From NCBI RefSeq assembly GCF_006739205.1, contig NZ_AP019720.1, positions 1,674,001-1,738,000 on the forward strand: 64,000 nucleotides of DNA, read 5' to 3'. The notes beneath the pieces were generated by a model. That model was not told the origin of the DNA and searched no databases. It saw nothing but the letters and a program-made list of their open reading frames with translations. A program made the position numbers and the translations under genes. Each line of letters starts with the position of its first letter. Position 1 is the stretch's first letter. Of the stretch, positions 36,108 through 47,024 are shown piece after piece. This stretch comes from Streptococcus mutans (GTDB lineage: Bacteria > Bacillota > Bacilli > Lactobacillales > Streptococcaceae).

Positions 36108-37454
36108 TTAATAAAGATCCAAATAGTTGTCAACTTCCCATTGCGATACAAAAGCAGCATAGCTTGACCATTCAATACGTTTTGCCTCAAGAAAACTTGT
36201 ATAAATATGGTTGCCTAAGGCTGCTTTAACCACTTCATCTTCTTGTAATGCTTTCAGAGCATTATGAAGAGTTGATGGAAGATCTGCAATACCTGCTTCT
36301 TTGCGTTCTTCAACAGTCATAACATAAATATTTGATTCTACAGGTGCTGGTGCTTCAATTTTATTTTCAATGCCATCAAGACCAGATTCTAAAAGAACAG
36401 CCAAAGCTAAATAAGGGTTAGCTGTAGGATCAACCGAACGCAACTCCAGACGTGTACTAACACCACGTGAAGCTGGAACACGAATCAACGGTGAACGATT
36501 GCGTCCCGCCCAAGCAATATAGACTGGAGCTTCATAACCAGGAACCAAACGTTTATATGAATTAACAGTTGGATTCATGATAGCAGTATAGCTATAAGCA
36601 TGTTTTACCAAACCACCTAAGAATTGATAAGCAACTTCAGATAACTGCATCCCTTTAGGATCTTGTGGATCAAAGAAAGCGTTCTTACCATCACTGCCAA
36701 ACAGAGACATATTACAGTGCATCCCTGAGCCATTAATACCAAATTTAGGTTTGGCCATAAAGGTTGCATACAAACCATGTTTACGGGCAATCGTTTTAAC
36801 AACTAATTTGAAAAGTTGGATTTTATCACAGGCAGTTAAAACATCTGCATATTTAAAATCAATTTCATGTTGACCAATAGCCACTTCATGATGACTTGCT
36901 TCAACTTCAAATCCCATTTTTGTTAAGACATTGACAATCTCACGACGGGTATTATCAGCAAGGTCAGTTGGTGCTAAATCAAAGTAACCACCTTTATCAT
37001 TTACTTCTGTTGTCGGATTACCAAATTCATCCATTTTGAAAAGGAAAAACTCAGGTTCTGGACCGAGGTTAAACGATTTATAACCTAGACTTTCCATATG
37101 ACGCAGTGCTTTTTTCAAGTTACCACGTGGGTCACCGGCAAATGGTTCTCCTTCTGCTGTATAAATATCACAAATTAATCCAGCAACGGCTCCGTTTTCA
37201 TCTCCCCAAGGAAAAACAGTCCAAGTATTAAGGTCAGGATAAAGATACATGTCTGATTCATTAATACGTACAAAACCTTCAATTGAAGAGCCATCAAACA
37301 TCGCTTTGTTTGAAAGTACTTTGTCTAATTGTTCGTCAGTAGCTGGGATTTCAACATTTTTCATGGTTCCCAAGATATCCGTAAACATTAAACGAAGGAA
37401 AGTAACATTCTTTTCTTTAACTTCACGACGGATGTCTGCTGCTGTGATTGCCAT
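36108..37454 (-). CDS. glnA: Glutamine synthetase type I
   Basis: This 448-residue GSI-alpha enzyme has the family landmarks [16 protein letters not shown], the ATP/metal motif [18 protein letters not shown] (in part) and [13 protein letters not shown]. It makes glutamine from glutamate, ammonia and ATP. The length and lack of an adenylylation-type Tyr insertion suggest Bacillus-like control through GlnR. It is the second gene of glnRA, 39 bases behind glnR, and the operon begins at a promoter with a GlnR box. Confidence 0.96.
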   Translation of the reverse strand: MAITAADIRREVKEKNVTFLRLMFTDILGTMKNVEIPATDEQLDKVLSNKAMFDGSSIEGFVRINESDMYLYPDLNTWTVFPWGDENGAVAGLICDIYTAEGEPFAGDPRGNLKKALRHMESLGYKSFNLGPEPEFFLFKMDEFGNPTTEVNDKGGYFDLAPTDLADNTRREIVNVLTKMGFEVEASHHEVAIGQHEIDFKYADVLTACDKIQLFKLVVKTIARKHGLYATFMAKPKFGINGSGMHCNMSLFGSDGKNAFFDPQDPKGMQLSEVAYQFLGGLVKHAYSYTAIMNPTVNSYKRLVPGYEAPVYIAWAGRNRSPLIRVPASRGVSTRLELRSVDPTANPYLALAVLLESGLDGIENKIEAPAPVESNIYVMTVEERKEAGIADLPSTLHNALKALQEDEVVKAALGNHIYTSFLEAKRIEWSSYAAFVSQWEVDNYLDLY

Positions 37455-37493
37455 AACGGCCTCCTTTTAAAAATTAAATTCCACGTTACGTAT

Positions 37494-37865
37494 TTACATA
37501 CGTAAACCACCAAGATGTTGCGTTGGGCTCGAAAAGCGACCCTGATTTCGGAGTTCGTCATGTAAGATACGTCGAACATCCGCATCTGTCAAAGCTTTTT
37601 GCTTTTTCAGAGCACGATCTTTACGATCAGCATACTCTCTCTTGATAGCCGCGATATTTAATCCTTCATCTAAGAAATCCTTAATTTCCAGTAAAACATC
37701 CATATCATTCAGCGAGTAAAGACGTCGATTTCCAGAACTACGATCTGGCGTCAATAAACCTTGGTCTTCATAATAACGAATTTGACGAGCCGTTAAATCC
37801 GTCAATTTCATTACAGTTCCAATAGGAAAAACCGCCATTGATCGTCGAAGCTCTTTTTCTTTCAT
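37494..37865 (-). CDS. glnR: Nitrogen regulator GlnR (MerR family)
   Basis: This 123-residue MerR-type repressor has the DNA-binding region FPIGTVMKLTDLTARQIRYYEDQGLLTPDR and the C-terminal tail GRFSSPTQHLGGLRM-like (SSPTQHLGGL) that contacts feedback-inhibited glutamine synthetase in Bacillus. It represses glnRA and other nitrogen genes when glutamine is ample. I use the ATG at 37865 behind GAAAGGAGGAAAGTC; the longer frame to 37916 has no ribosome-binding site and would overlap the promoter. Confidence 0.92.
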   Translation of the reverse strand: MKEKELRRSMAVFPIGTVMKLTDLTARQIRYYEDQGLLTPDRSSGNRRLYSLNDMDVLLEIKDFLDEGLNIAAIKREYADRKDRALKKQKALTDADVRRILHDELRNQGRFSSPTQHLGGLRM

Positions 37866-37887
37866 GACTTTCCTCCTTTCATTGTCT

Positions 37888-37940
37888 ATTATATTCTGAA
37901 AATTTATAGCTGTCAAGCCTATATGTCATATTTCCTGACA
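37888..37940 (-). promoter_or_regulatory. glnRA promoter with GlnR box
   Basis: TTGACA (37911-37916), 17 bp, TATAAT (37888-37893) on the minus strand. Just upstream, TGTCA-N7-TGACA (37924-37940) matches the GlnR/TnrA consensus TGTNA-N7-TNACA exactly. Confidence 0.88.
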
Positions 37941-37946
37941 TAAACT

Positions 37947-38465
37947 CTAAACTTTACTTTTTGTAAAAAATTTTCGTACTCTATCGATATCTGAATTAAC
38001 AGAAATAGCAATAAAAACCCCTACAAAAGTTTCAAAAACTCTAGCACAAACATAAAGAATTGTTTCATCTTTGGGAATAGAAAGCGTAATAATAAGCAAA
38101 GCTGCAACACCACCAATAATTCCCGTCTTATTACTCATGGCCACATTAGTCATAATGGTTAACATGGTAAATATTGGAACAAAAACAACTGTAACCCAAT
38201 ACTGAAAGTGAAATAGATTATTGATGAGAAAAAATAGCAGTGAATAAACCCCGCCAATACTATTACCAACTATACGTGACGTCCCAAAATGGATGCTTTT
38301 ATCAAAATCCTCACGTAAACTAAAAACAGCCGTTAAAGCACCAATTTGAAGGCCCTTCCAGCCAAGTATATCAAAAAGTAAAAGCACTAAAAAAACAGCT
38401 AAACCCGATTTAAAAGTCCGCATACCCAATGTAAATTTTTGGAGATCAAAATGATATTTTTTCAT
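37947..38465 (-). CDS. FUSC/aromatic acid exporter (ArAE)-like membrane protein
   Basis: This 172-residue protein has four to five hydrophobic segments and the ArAE-1 pattern FTLGMRTFKSGLAVFLVLLL, VFSLREDFDKSIHFGTSRIVGN (in part) and IGGVYSLLFFL. The family includes putative aromatic-acid exporters, but this copy is short and its substrate is unknown. It ends just upstream of the glnR promoter and reads in the same direction. There is no clear terminator between them, only the GlnR box region. Confidence 0.75.
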   Translation of the reverse strand: MKKYHFDLQKFTLGMRTFKSGLAVFLVLLLFDILGWKGLQIGALTAVFSLREDFDKSIHFGTSRIVGNSIGGVYSLLFFLINNLFHFQYWVTVVFVPIFTMLTIMTNVAMSNKTGIIGGVAALLIITLSIPKDETILYVCARVFETFVGVFIAISVNSDIDRVRKFFTKSKV

Positions 38466-38714
38466 ACTTTTATTGTAACATGATTAGAAAAAAAGAAGCT
38501 AATTGAAAACTACCTTATAATAATGTCTCAGTCTTATTTAATTTCATTGAGGCTGATATCATACACATAAAAGACGCATTATAGCCTTTCCCCAACCTTC
38601 TCAATAAAGAGGATTATTACCAGTCAATGCAGCCAAACCTGAAAGTATCCTTCCCTTGTCTCCACTGATTTTCTGAGCTCACCTTATTTGGCAAAAAATC
38701 TACTGTATGCACTA

Positions 38715-38742
38715 GAAAAGAGTTGCGTTCACAACTCTTTTC
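38715..38742. terminator. Hairpin downstream of pgk
   Basis: GAAAAGAGTTG / CAACTCTTTTC stem of 11 bp, symmetric and T-containing on both strands; second in line after pgk. Confidence 0.7.
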
Positions 38743-38763
38743 ATCACAATATCTTCATTCTCA

Positions 38764-38788
38764 CAAAAAGGTGGACAAATCCACCCCT
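38764..38788 (-). terminator. Terminator of pgk
   Basis: GGTGG / CCACC stem followed by TTTTTG on the minus strand. Confidence 0.75.
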
Positions 38789-38851
38789 TTGCTATCATTA
38801 CGATTTCGCACTTTTTTACAAAATCAGGATTGAGACTTACAGGCGTACATC

Positions 38852-40048
38852 TTATTTTTCCGTGAGTGCAGCGAGGCCTGGGAGTACCTTTCCTTCAAGC
38901 AATTCCATGCTTGCACCTCCACCCGTACTAATCCATGAGAATTTATCTGCGCGGCCAAGGTTGATGGCTGCAGCAGCTGAGTCACCACCACCGATGATTG
39001 ATTTAACACCTGGTTGTTTGACGATAGCATCCATCACACCGATTGTCCCAGCTTGGAAATCAGGATTTTCAAAGACACCCATAGGACCATTCCAAACAAC
39101 TGTCTTAGCACCTGTTAATTCATCATCAAATTTAGCAATTGATTTTGGACCGATATCAAGACCAAGGAAACCTGGATCAACAGCCGCACCTTCAGTATCT
39201 TTAACTTCAGTGTAGTCAGCAAAAGCATTAGCTTCTTTTGAGTCAACTGGTAAGATTAATTTCCCATTTGCTTTAGCCAAAAGATCTTTAGCAATGTCAA
39301 GTTTGTCTTCTTCAACAAGTGAATCACCAATTTCGATACCTTGTGCCTTGAGGAAAGTATAAGTCATACCACCACCAATAAGGACTTTATCAGCTTTTTT
39401 AAGAAGATTTTCAATAACACCAATCTTATCTGAAACTTTTGAACCACCAAGGATAGCGATAAATGGGCGAACAGGATTGTCAACAGCTTCTTGAATGTAA
39501 GCAATTTCGTTTTCAAGAAGAAAGCCAGCAACTGCTTTGTCCACATTAGCTGAAATACCAACATTAGAGGCGTGAGCACGGTGAGCAGTACCAAATGCAT
39601 CATTTACAAAAATGCCATCGCCAAGACTTGCCCAATATTTACCAAGATCAGGATCATTTTTAGATTCTTTTTTACCATCAACATCTTCAAAACGAGTGTT
39701 TTCAACCAAAAGAACTTCACCATTTTTAAGAGCATTAATAGCTGCTTCTAATTGTTCACCACGTGTTACACCTGGAAAAACAACTTCTTGCCCAAGCTTT
39801 TTAGCCAAATCAGCAGCTACAGGAGCAAGAGATTTCCCTTTTTTATCTGCTTCCTCTTTGACACGTCCAAGGTGAGAGAAAAGAACAGCACGACCACCAT
39901 GTTCAATGATGTATTTAATTGTTGGAAGAGCTGCAGTAATACGGTTATCATTTGTAATAACGCCATCTTTTACAGGGACATTAAAGTCAACACGAACGAG
40001 AACTTTCTTCCCTTTCAAATCAACATCTTTAACAGTCAATTTTGCCAT
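38852..40048 (-). CDS. pgk: Phosphoglycerate kinase
   Basis: This 398-residue glycolytic enzyme opens with [22 protein letters not shown] (in part), has the substrate-binding SHLGRVK and the ATP-lobe motifs [17 protein letters not shown] and GGGDSAAA. It transfers phosphate from 1,3-bisphosphoglycerate to ADP. It lies about 400 bases behind gap but has its own promoter (TTGTTA, 18 bp, TATAAT), and a terminator separates the two genes. Confidence 0.97.
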   Translation of the reverse strand: MAKLTVKDVDLKGKKVLVRVDFNVPVKDGVITNDNRITAALPTIKYIIEHGGRAVLFSHLGRVKEEADKKGKSLAPVAADLAKKLGQEVVFPGVTRGEQLEAAINALKNGEVLLVENTRFEDVDGKKESKNDPDLGKYWASLGDGIFVNDAFGTAHRAHASNVGISANVDKAVAGFLLENEIAYIQEAVDNPVRPFIAILGGSKVSDKIGVIENLLKKADKVLIGGGMTYTFLKAQGIEIGDSLVEEDKLDIAKDLLAKANGKLILPVDSKEANAFADYTEVKDTEGAAVDPGFLGLDIGPKSIAKFDDELTGAKTVVWNGPMGVFENPDFQAGTIGVMDAIVKQPGVKSIIGGGDSAAAAINLGRADKFSWISTGGGASMELLEGKVLPGLAALTEK

Positions 40049-40083
40049 GAATATAGACTCCTTAATTTTTTTTATACATGATA

Positions 40084-40113
40084 ATTATATCACAAAATCA
40101 ATAAAAGTAACAA
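40084..40113 (-). promoter_or_regulatory. Promoter of pgk
   Basis: TTGTTA (40108-40113), 18-bp spacer, TATAAT (40084-40089) on the minus strand. Confidence 0.65.
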
Positions 40114-40410
40114 AGTAATTTTATTTATATTTAATAAGCGAGCGACGATAGCTCTTTATTAAGTAAAGTCATTGTTCCAATTACTGCAAGGAGGGGGAGA
40201 AGATTAGTTATTTCTTGAAAATAACCTTATTCGGGTAATCAGATTAAAATCGTTTTGCTATAAAATTTACTGCAGCTAGGTAATGAATCAAAAGAGAATA
40301 TTCCAGATATTTCCTTCATAGACCAAAAAACGCAAAAATAAATCATAGTTTTATAGCAATAATTTTAACCAACACACAGTATCGCTTTTTTCAAGTTCTT
40401 AACCTTTATA
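40114..40410. other. Gene-free spacer between gap and pgk
   Basis: No open frame with a ribosome-binding site and no convincing RNA is seen in this stretch, apart from a purine-rich block (AAGGAGGGGGAGAAG) near 40187-40202 with no suitable start codon close behind it on the plus strand. Confidence 0.4.
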
Positions 40411-40438
40411 AGAAAAAGAGGACCAAAGGTCCCCTTTT
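40411..40438 (-). terminator. Terminator of gap
   Basis: GGGGACC / GGTCCTC stem (one G-U) followed by TTTTTC on the minus strand, 16 bases after the stop. Confidence 0.85.
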
Positions 40439-40453
40439 ACAAAATAATGAGTA

Positions 40454-41467
40454 TTATTTAGCGATTTTTGCAAAGTACTCAAGAGTACGTACAAGTTGTG
40501 AAGTATATGACATTTCGTTATCATACCATGAAACAACTTTAACCAATTGCTTGCCATCAACATCAAGAACTTTTGTTTGAGTTGCATCAAACAATGAACC
40601 AAAAGACATACCTACAATATCTGATGATACGATTGGATCTTCAGTATATCCGTAAGATTCATTTGCAGCAGCTTTCATAGCAGCATTCACTTCATCAACA
40701 GTTACCTTTTTATCAAGTACAGCAACTAATTCAGTAACTGAACCTGTTGGAACTGGAACACGTTGTGCAGCACCGTCAAGTTTACCATTCAATTCAGGAA
40801 TAACAAGACCAATAGCTTTAGCAGCACCAGTTGAGTTAGGAACGATGTTTGCTGCAGCAGCACGTGCACGACGAAGGTCGCCTTTACGGTGTGGTCCATC
40901 AAGAACCATTTGATCACCAGTGTATGCATGGATAGTTGTCATCAAACCTTCTTTGATACTAAAGTTATCATGTAAAGCTTTCGCCATTGGTGCAAGACAG
41001 TTTGTAGTACATGAAGCACCTGAAATAACTGTTTCAGTACCATCAAGAACATCGTGGTTGGTGTTAAAGACGATTGTCTTAATATCATTACCACCTGGTG
41101 CAGTGATAACAACCTTTTTAGCTCCACCATTAGCATGTAAGTGTTTTTCAGCAGCTGCTTTGCTTGCAAAGAAGCCAGTTGCTTCAAGAACGATTTCTAC
41201 ACCATCAGCAGCCCAGTCAATCTGTTCTGGATCACGTTCAGCTGAAACCTTAACGAATTTACCATTAACTTCAAATCCGCCTTCTTTAACTTCGACATTA
41301 CCATCAAAACGACCTTGAGTTGAATCATATTTCAACAAGTGTGCAAGCATGTTTGGATCTGTAAGGTCATTGATACGTGTAACTTCAACACCTTCGACGT
41401 TTTGGATACGACGGAAAGCAAGACGTCCAATACGACCAAAACCGTTAATACCAACTTTAACTACCAT
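40454..41467 (-). CDS. gap: Glyceraldehyde-3-phosphate dehydrogenase
   Basis: This 337-residue NAD-dependent enzyme begins [17 protein letters not shown] and has the catalytic Cys in [12 protein letters not shown], plus [13 protein letters not shown]. It oxidises glyceraldehyde 3-phosphate in glycolysis and, in streptococci, is also often found on the cell surface. The ATG at 41467 follows AAGGAGGAAATCACTA; the longer frame to 41494 includes the ribosome-binding site. It has its own strong promoter and terminator. Confidence 0.97.
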   Translation of the reverse strand: MVVKVGINGFGRIGRLAFRRIQNVEGVEVTRINDLTDPNMLAHLLKYDSTQGRFDGNVEVKEGGFEVNGKFVKVSAERDPEQIDWAADGVEIVLEATGFFASKAAAEKHLHANGGAKKVVITAPGGNDIKTIVFNTNHDVLDGTETVISGASCTTNCLAPMAKALHDNFSIKEGLMTTIHAYTGDQMVLDGPHRKGDLRRARAAAANIVPNSTGAAKAIGLVIPELNGKLDGAAQRVPVPTGSVTELVAVLDKKVTVDEVNAAMKAAANESYGYTEDPIVSSDIVGMSFGSLFDATQTKVLDVDGKQLVKVVSWYDNEMSYTSQLVRTLEYFAKIAK

Positions 41468-41580
41468 TAGTGATTTCCTCCTTATGAAAATCAAAAAAAT
41501 TTATTTTAAAAGGCATTGCCTTTTAGACGATTGTGAAAAGATTAACTTACACAAATATAAACCAACCTTTCAACAAAATT

Positions 41581-41618
41581 ATTATATAATTATTTTAAGA
41601 AAATTGCAAACGATTTTC
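41581..41618 (-). promoter_or_regulatory. gap promoter with possible cre site
   Basis: TTGCAA (41604-41609), 17 bp, TATAAT (41581-41586) on the minus strand. TGCAAACGATTTTC at 41605-41618 resembles a CcpA cre site (about 11 of 14 consensus positions) and overlaps the -35. Confidence 0.5.
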
Positions 41619-41637
41619 CCTATTCTAGCAAGAAAAA

Positions 41638-41690
41638 AGAGAGAATAAGAAGTCAAGATTTATTACTTTAAACTTCTTATTTTCTCTTAA
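41638..41690. terminator. Terminator between fusA and gap
   Basis: GAGAATAAGAAGT pairs with ACTTCTTATTTTCTC (two-base bulge) around an AT-rich loop; it can work in both directions but mainly ends fusA. Confidence 0.7.
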
Positions 41691-41761
41691 TAATCACTAT
41701 TGAAATGCTACAAAATATTATTTCTTTTATAAAGGATTAATTAGCATGTTCACTAAAGAAA

Positions 41762-43843
41762 TTAAGCTTCTCCAGCGTTTTTCTTAATGATCTCTTCTTG
41801 AACAGATTTTGGAACATCTTCATAGTGGTCAAATACCATCATAAAGGTCCCACGTCCTTGAGATGCTGAACGAAGAACAGTTGCATAACCGAACATTTCA
41901 GCAAGCGGAACAAAAGCACGAACAATTTGACTATTACCATGTGCTTCCATGCCATCAACACGTCCACGACGGGCAGTGACATGCCCCATAACATCACCAA
42001 GGTTTTCTTCAGGAACAGTGATAGTGACTAACATCATTGGTTCAAGAATAACAGGTTTCGCAGTTTTAGCAGCTTCCTTAAGAGCAAGCGACGCAGCAAT
42101 CTTGAAGGCTGTTTCAGATGAGTCAACATCATGGTAAGAACCATCATAAAGTTTGGCCTTAACATCAACAATTGGGTAACCAGCAAGAACACCATTAGCC
42201 ATAGATTCAATCAAACCTTTTTCTACGGCCGGAACAAATTCACGTGGAACAACACCACCCACAATAGCATTTTCAAACTCGAACCCTTTACCTTCTTCAT
42301 TTGGAGTAAATTCAATCCAAACATCACCAAATTGACCTTTACCACCGGATTGGCGTTTAAAGAAACCACGTGCTTGCGTAGCTTGACGGAAAGTTTCACG
42401 ATATGACACCTGAGGAGCACCAACATTAGCTTCAACCTTGAATTCGCGTTTCATACGGTCAACAAGGACATCCAAGTGAAGCTCACCCATACCAGAAATA
42501 ACGGTTTCACCTGTTTCAACATTTGTTTCCACACGGAAAGTTGGATCTTCCTCAGCAAGTTTTTGAAGAGCAATCCCCATTTTATCTTGATCGGCTTTCG
42601 ATTTTGGCTCAACCATCAACTGAATAACAGGTTCTGGAACTTCAATTGATTCAAGAATCACTTTTGCTTTTTCATCAGTTAATGAATCTCCAGTTGTTGT
42701 TTCTTTCAAACCAACTGCAGCCGCAATATCACCAGCATAAACGGTTTCAATTTCTTGACGGCTGTTGGCATGCATTTGAAGAATACGTCCAATACGTTCA
42801 CGTTTTCCTTTAGAGGTATTCAACACATAAGAACCACTGTTTAGGATACCAGAATAAACACGGAAGAAAGTCAAACGTCCCACGAATGGGTCAGTCATAA
42901 TCTTAAAGGCAAGAGCAGCAAATGGTTCATCATCAGATGCTGGGCGCTCTTCTTCTTCATCAGTATCTGGATTAACACCTTTAATAGGAGGAATATCAAG
43001 CGGACTTGGAAGGTAATCAACAACCGCATCAAGCATCATTTGGACGCCTTTATTCTTGAAAGCTGAACCCGCAAGAACTGGAAAGAATTCAACATTAATA
43101 GTAGCTTTACGAATAGCTGCTTTTAATTCTGTTTCAGTGATTTCTTCACCTTCAAGATATTTCATCATCAGATCTTCATCAGTTTCAGCAACTGCCTCAA
43201 TCAATTTTTCACGGTATTCTTTAGCTTGATCAAGGTAATCAGCAGGAATATCTTCAATCAAAATATCTGTACCAAGATCATTTGTATAGATTTCGGCTTT
43301 CATTGTTACCAAATCAATAATACCTTCAAAATCATCTTCTGCTCCGATCGGCAATTGAATAGGGTGTGCATTTGCTTGAAGACGATCATGAAGAGTGCTC
43401 ACTGAATAAAGGAAATCAGCACCAATTTTATCCATCTTATTAGCAAATACGATACGAGGAACACCATACTCAGTTGCTTGACGCCAAACAGTTTCTGTTT
43501 GAGGTTCAACACCTGACTGAGCATCAAGAACAGTAACAGCACCATCTAGAACACGAAGGGAACGTTGCACTTCGATAGTAAAGTCTACGTGCCCCGGTGT
43601 GTCAATAATATTGACACGATGGTCTTTCCATTGAGCAGTCGTTGCAGCTGAAGTGATTGTGATACCACGTTCTTGCTCTTGTTCCATCCAGTCCATTTGT
43701 GAAGCACCTTCGTGTGTTTCACCAATCTTATGAATTTTACCAGTATAGTAAAGAATACGCTCTGTTGTAGTTGTTTTACCAGCATCAACGTGAGCCATGA
43801 TACCGATATTACGAGTTTTTTCAAGTGAAAATTCACGAGCCAT
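41762..43843 (-). CDS. fusA: Elongation factor G
   Basis: This 693-residue translational GTPase has G1 [12 protein letters not shown], the effector region [14 protein letters not shown]3 DTPGHVDFT and G4 FANKMDK, then domains II-V of EF-G. It drives translocation of tRNA and mRNA on the ribosome and also ribosome recycling. It is the third gene of the str operon, 168 bases behind rpsG. That gap contains an imperfect hairpin around 43890-43912 and may hold an attenuator or processing site. Confidence 0.97.
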   Translation of the reverse strand: MAREFSLEKTRNIGIMAHVDAGKTTTTERILYYTGKIHKIGETHEGASQMDWMEQEQERGITITSAATTAQWKDHRVNIIDTPGHVDFTIEVQRSLRVLDGAVTVLDAQSGVEPQTETVWRQATEYGVPRIVFANKMDKIGADFLYSVSTLHDRLQANAHPIQLPIGAEDDFEGIIDLVTMKAEIYTNDLGTDILIEDIPADYLDQAKEYREKLIEAVAETDEDLMMKYLEGEEITETELKAAIRKATINVEFFPVLAGSAFKNKGVQMMLDAVVDYLPSPLDIPPIKGVNPDTDEEEERPASDDEPFAALAFKIMTDPFVGRLTFFRVYSGILNSGSYVLNTSKGKRERIGRILQMHANSRQEIETVYAGDIAAAVGLKETTTGDSLTDEKAKVILESIEVPEPVIQLMVEPKSKADQDKMGIALQKLAEEDPTFRVETNVETGETVISGMGELHLDVLVDRMKREFKVEANVGAPQVSYRETFRQATQARGFFKRQSGGKGQFGDVWIEFTPNEEGKGFEFENAIVGGVVPREFVPAVEKGLIESMANGVLAGYPIVDVKAKLYDGSYHDVDSSETAFKIAASLALKEAAKTAKPVILEPMMLVTITVPEENLGDVMGHVTARRGRVDGMEAHGNSQIVRAFVPLAEMFGYATVLRSASQGRGTFMMVFDHYEDVPKSVQEEIIKKNAGEA

Positions 43844-44011
43844 GAGGTTTATTTCTCCTATTTTTTATTTTATTACTTTGTTATTAAAAACGGATAGGCA
43901 TAACCTACCCGCTTTATGTTTTGTTTCATGTCAATTAAACAAGAAGATCAAGCTCTCAAAAAGCGCTTGTCTAGTTTCCCCTTGTTGACAAGTGTCAAAG
44001 CGGGTTGTATC

Positions 44012-44482
44012 CTACCAACGGAAGTGTGCAAAAGCACGGTTAGCTTCAGCCATACGATGTGTATCTTCACGTTTTTTAACTGAGGCACCTGTATTATTTG
44101 ACGCATCTAAGATTTCTTTTGCAAGACGATCTTTCATTGTGTGTTCACCACGAGTACGTGATGCAGTCACCAACCAACGAAGACCTAATGTTGTACGACG
44201 TTCAGGACGAACTTCAACTGGGACTTGATAGTTAGAACCACCAACACGACGTGCACGTACTTCAAGTACAGGCATGATATTTTCCATGGCTTGTTCAAAG
44301 ACTTCAAGTGCATCATTCCCTGTTGCTTCCTTAATTTGTTCAAAAGCTCCATAAACGATAGATGCAGCTGTACCACGTTTACCATCAAGCATAATACGGT
44401 TGATAAGACGTGTTACAAGTTTTGAATTGTATAATGGATCTGGCAATACTTCGCGCTTAGGCGCACGGTTTTTACGACTCAT
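44012..44482 (-). CDS. rpsG: 30S ribosomal protein S7
   Basis: This 156-residue protein starts [19 protein letters not shown] and has the 16S-binding region [15 protein letters not shown]7 nucleates assembly of the small-subunit head and binds the 3' major domain of 16S rRNA. It is 17 bases behind rpsL in the str operon, in the usual order, and is preceded by AAGGGAGATTAAGA. Confidence 0.97.
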   Translation of the reverse strand: MSRKNRAPKREVLPDPLYNSKLVTRLINRIMLDGKRGTAASIVYGAFEQIKEATGNDALEVFEQAMENIMPVLEVRARRVGGSNYQVPVEVRPERRTTLGLRWLVTASRTRGEHTMKDRLAKEILDASNNTGASVKKREDTHRMAEANRAFAHFRW

Positions 44483-44499
44483 TTCTTAATCTCCCTTCC

Positions 44500-44913
44500 T
44501 TATGCTTTTGGTTTCTTAGTACCATATTTAGAACGGCCTTGTTTACGATCAGTAACACCGGCAGTATCAAGTGCACCACGAACAATATGGTAACGTACCC
44601 CTGGAAGGTCCTTTACACGTCCACCACGAATAAGTACAACACTGTGTTCTTGCAGATTGTGACCAATACCTGGAATATAAGCAGTGACTTCAATAAGGTT
44701 ACTCAAACGAACACGAGCAAATTTACGAAGAGCAGAGTTAGGTTTCTTAGGGGTCATTGTTCCAACACGTGTTGCAACACCGCGTTTTTGAGGTGCAGCA
44801 AGTTTAGTATGAACTTTTTTATGGCTATTATAGCCAATATTCAATGCTGGTGAGTCAGATTTTTCTACTTTAGACTTACGTGGCTTACGAACCAACTGGT
44901 TAATTGTAGGCAT
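44500..44913 (-). CDS. rpsL: 30S ribosomal protein S12
   Basis: This 137-residue protein has the decoding-site loops [11 protein letters not shown] and [17 protein letters not shown]. Lysine is present at both positions where streptomycin resistance commonly arises (the Lys of PKKPNS and of RVKDLPG), so the allele looks drug-sensitive. S12 controls decoding accuracy. It is the first gene of rpsL-rpsG-fusA. Confidence 0.97.
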   Translation of the reverse strand: MPTINQLVRKPRKSKVEKSDSPALNIGYNSHKKVHTKLAAPQKRGVATRVGTMTPKKPNSALRKFARVRLSNLIEVTAYIPGIGHNLQEHSVVLIRGGRVKDLPGVRYHIVRGALDTAGVTDRKQGRSKYGTKKPKA

Positions 44914-45002
44914 CTACATTCTCCTGTATTTTTTTATTTTTGGGTGATTAGGCACTTGGTGACAGTCCTAATCTGTGTGTACTTTGCAACATTTGTCAGC
45001 AC

Positions 45003-45078
45003 GTCTCTGTACACTTTTGAGAGACCAAAAGTAAAAAGTACCATTTATCATAATAACACAGCAGAATCGCTTTGTCAA
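45003..45078 (-). promoter_or_regulatory. str operon promoter and leader hairpin
   Basis: TTGACA (45073-45078), 17 bp, TATTAT (45050-45055) on the minus strand. The leader forms a GTCTCT / AGAGAC hairpin at about 45003-45025, ahead of rpsL. Confidence 0.75.
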
Positions 45079-45172
45079 ACACTTTTTCCTTGATTTATAT
45101 CTTCTAGCTATTTTTAAACTGACCTTATATGAACTTTCTCTATACTATTTCAATTTCACTATGTGCTATATT

Positions 45173-45988
45173 TCATTTACTAAAAATATTTCCCAACTTA
45201 ACATCTACCTTGCTTTCTTTAACATCAATATTGGTTACTGTTAAAAGAGATTTATAGCTGATGCCCTCACGTTTTTCCTGAGCATTATCGGCAAAGACAG
45301 CCACTCCAACCAACTGACTGTCAAATTCGCTCAAAAGGCTAACCATACCACTGATGGTTCCCCCACCCTTAAGAAAATCATCAACAATTAAAACGCAACT
45401 GTTGGGATTTAAACTGCGTTTTGATAAAAACATCTTTTCAATACGATCGCTTGATCCAGAAGCATAATTAACAGATACTGTTGAACCTTCTGTAATCTTC
45501 AAATCTCGACGCACAATGACAAAAGGGACATTAAGAATATTAGCAACGGCATTAGCCAAAGGAACACCTTTGGTTGCCACTGTCATAACAGTATCAATTT
45601 TTTCATCTTTAAAAGCATTGGCAATAATACGACCGATATTTTTTAGAATACTTGGTGTCGATAGTAAATCAGACAAATAAATATAGCCACCCGGCAAGAT
45701 ACGGTTGCTTTCTGCCAGTCGCTGACAAAGTTCTTGTGCAACCGTTCTCGCTTCATCATCTGAAATAGTCGGTGTAAAAATAACACCACCATTGGCACCA
45801 GTTACCGTCTTAATATGGCCAATATCAGCGTGAGCAAAAGCTTTCTTAATAATTGCAATATCTTCAGAAATCGAAGACTTTGCCGCTTCATACTTTTGAG
45901 CAAAAGTATTAAGGCTGGTTAGTTGATAGGGGTTGTTAATTAAATAATTTGAAATAACAACCATTCGTTCGCTACGTCGCAATTTCAT
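45173..45988 (-). CDS. purR: Purine operon regulator PurR
   Basis: This 271-residue protein has an N-terminal winged helix (RRSERMVVISNYLINNPYQLT region) and a phosphoribosyltransferase-like domain with the PRPP motif VLIVDDFLKGGGTISGM. It is the Bacillus-type PurR, which senses PRPP and controls purine biosynthesis; in cocci it can activate. It lies behind yhaM in the same direction, with a hairpin at about 46036-46073 between them, so it may have its own promoter. Confidence 0.95.
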   Translation of the reverse strand: MKLRRSERMVVISNYLINNPYQLTSLNTFAQKYEAAKSSISEDIAIIKKAFAHADIGHIKTVTGANGGVIFTPTISDDEARTVAQELCQRLAESNRILPGGYIYLSDLLSTPSILKNIGRIIANAFKDEKIDTVMTVATKGVPLANAVANILNVPFVIVRRDLKITEGSTVSVNYASGSSDRIEKMFLSKRSLNPNSCVLIVDDFLKGGGTISGMVSLLSEFDSQLVGVAVFADNAQEKREGISYKSLLTVTNIDVKESKVDVKLGNIFSK

Positions 45989-46035
45989 AAAATCACCATT
46001 CGTTTTTTACTTTTATTATATCATATTAAAAAATA

Positions 46036-46073
46036 AAAAGACGAACATTAGAGCTCTAATAGTCATCTTTTTT
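46036..46073 (-). terminator. Hairpin between yhaM and purR
   Basis: A perfect TTAGAGCTCTAA core (46048-46059) is extended by A-rich and T-rich arms; it spans the yhaM stop codon. Confidence 0.5.
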
Positions 46074-47024
46074 CGTGTTTTGATGGTTTGTTTTAGGTTT
46101 ATAGAAAGAACGATTATCCATAGCAAAGATACGACCAGTCATCTCTCCTTCTGATACACGAGATAGAGCAGTCGTCATCATCATCATTTCAGCATCAATA
46201 TTATCAATCATATGAATGATTTCTGCTTCCATAATTTTAGGTCTAACGGGACTGCCATATTCTAAGAGACCATGATGGCTGAGAATAACATGGCGCAAGA
46301 CAATAACATCTTCCTTAGTATCATCAATAGACAATTCTGATAAAACTTTAGTAATTTCTTCATCGATCAAAGCAATATGACCAATAAGATTGCCACGAAT
46401 AGTATATTCGGTATTATCAGGACCAGATAGCTCAAGAACTTTGGCTAAATCATGCAGCATGATACCCGCAAACAGAAGACTTTTGTCAAGTTCTTCATAA
46501 ATATCCCCGATACTATCAGCCAAACGAACCATAGTTGCTGTATGATAGGCCAGACCAACTTCAAAAGCATGGTGATTTGTTTTAGCTGCCGGAAAGCTGA
46601 AAAATTCTTTACTATACTTACGATAAAGGGCACGGACAATCCGTTGCCAGGTAGCATTTTCGATTTTGAAGAGCATCTGTTCAAGATAATCTTTGACCTC
46701 TTCAACATCAACAGGCGGTTTTTCTTTAAAATCTCTAGGATCATTAGGCTCTCCATCCTTAGGATGCCGTAAGCTGATTTGATTGACCTGTGGTGTCCCA
46801 TTATAAACTTCACGGCGTCCCCTCATAAAGACAACTTTCCCAGCAGTAAATTCTTCAACATTATAAGGCTGAGCATCCCAAAGATTACCAGAAATTTCTC
46901 CACTATCATCTTGAAAGGTAAAGGCAAGGTAATCTTTTCCTGCTCTTGTTTTTCTGAGCTCTGCTGATTTAATGAGATAAAATCCCTCGAAAAGTTCATC
47001 TTTTTTCATTTGATTAATTTTCAT
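46056..47024 (-). CDS. yhaM: 3'-5' exoribonuclease YhaM
   Basis: This 322-residue protein combines an N-terminal OB-fold nucleic-acid domain (about residues 10-90) with an HD metal-dependent phosphohydrolase domain (NHHAFEVGLAYHTATMV and MLHDLAKV, about 155-205). YhaM trims mRNA 3' ends by a few nucleotides in streptococci. The ATG at 47024 has GAGGAATC upstream and overlaps the end of rmuC, so it is coupled to it. Confidence 0.9.
   Translation of the reverse strand: MKINQMKKDELFEGFYLIKSAELRKTRAGKDYLAFTFQDDSGEISGNLWDAQPYNVEEFTAGKVVFMRGRREVYNGTPQVNQISLRHPKDGEPNDPRDFKEKPPVDVEEVKDYLEQMLFKIENATWQRIVRALYRKYSKEFFSFPAAKTNHHAFEVGLAYHTATMVRLADSIGDIYEELDKSLLFAGIMLHDLAKVLELSGPDNTEYTIRGNLIGHIALIDEEITKVLSELSIDDTKEDVIVLRHVILSHHGLLEYGSPVRPKIMEAEIIHMIDNIDAEMMMMTTALSRVSEGEMTGRIFAMDNRSFYKPKTNHQNTKKDDY

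Larger units (their letters stand above)
38466..38851. other. Gene-free stretch with a pgk 3'-end-like relic
   Basis: No gene is seen in these 386 bases. They hold two hairpins near pgk (38715-38742, 38764-38788) and, at 38620-38654, a sequence that matches the 3' end of pgk at 24 of 35 ungapped positions by eye, including the GLAALT codons in frame. Confidence 0.5.

Noticed and set aside
40920..41318. 132-codon plus-strand frame inside gap, and other long frames within gltB, fusA, pgk, rpsL
   Set aside because: All lie antisense or out of frame to clear conserved genes and have no independent signals.
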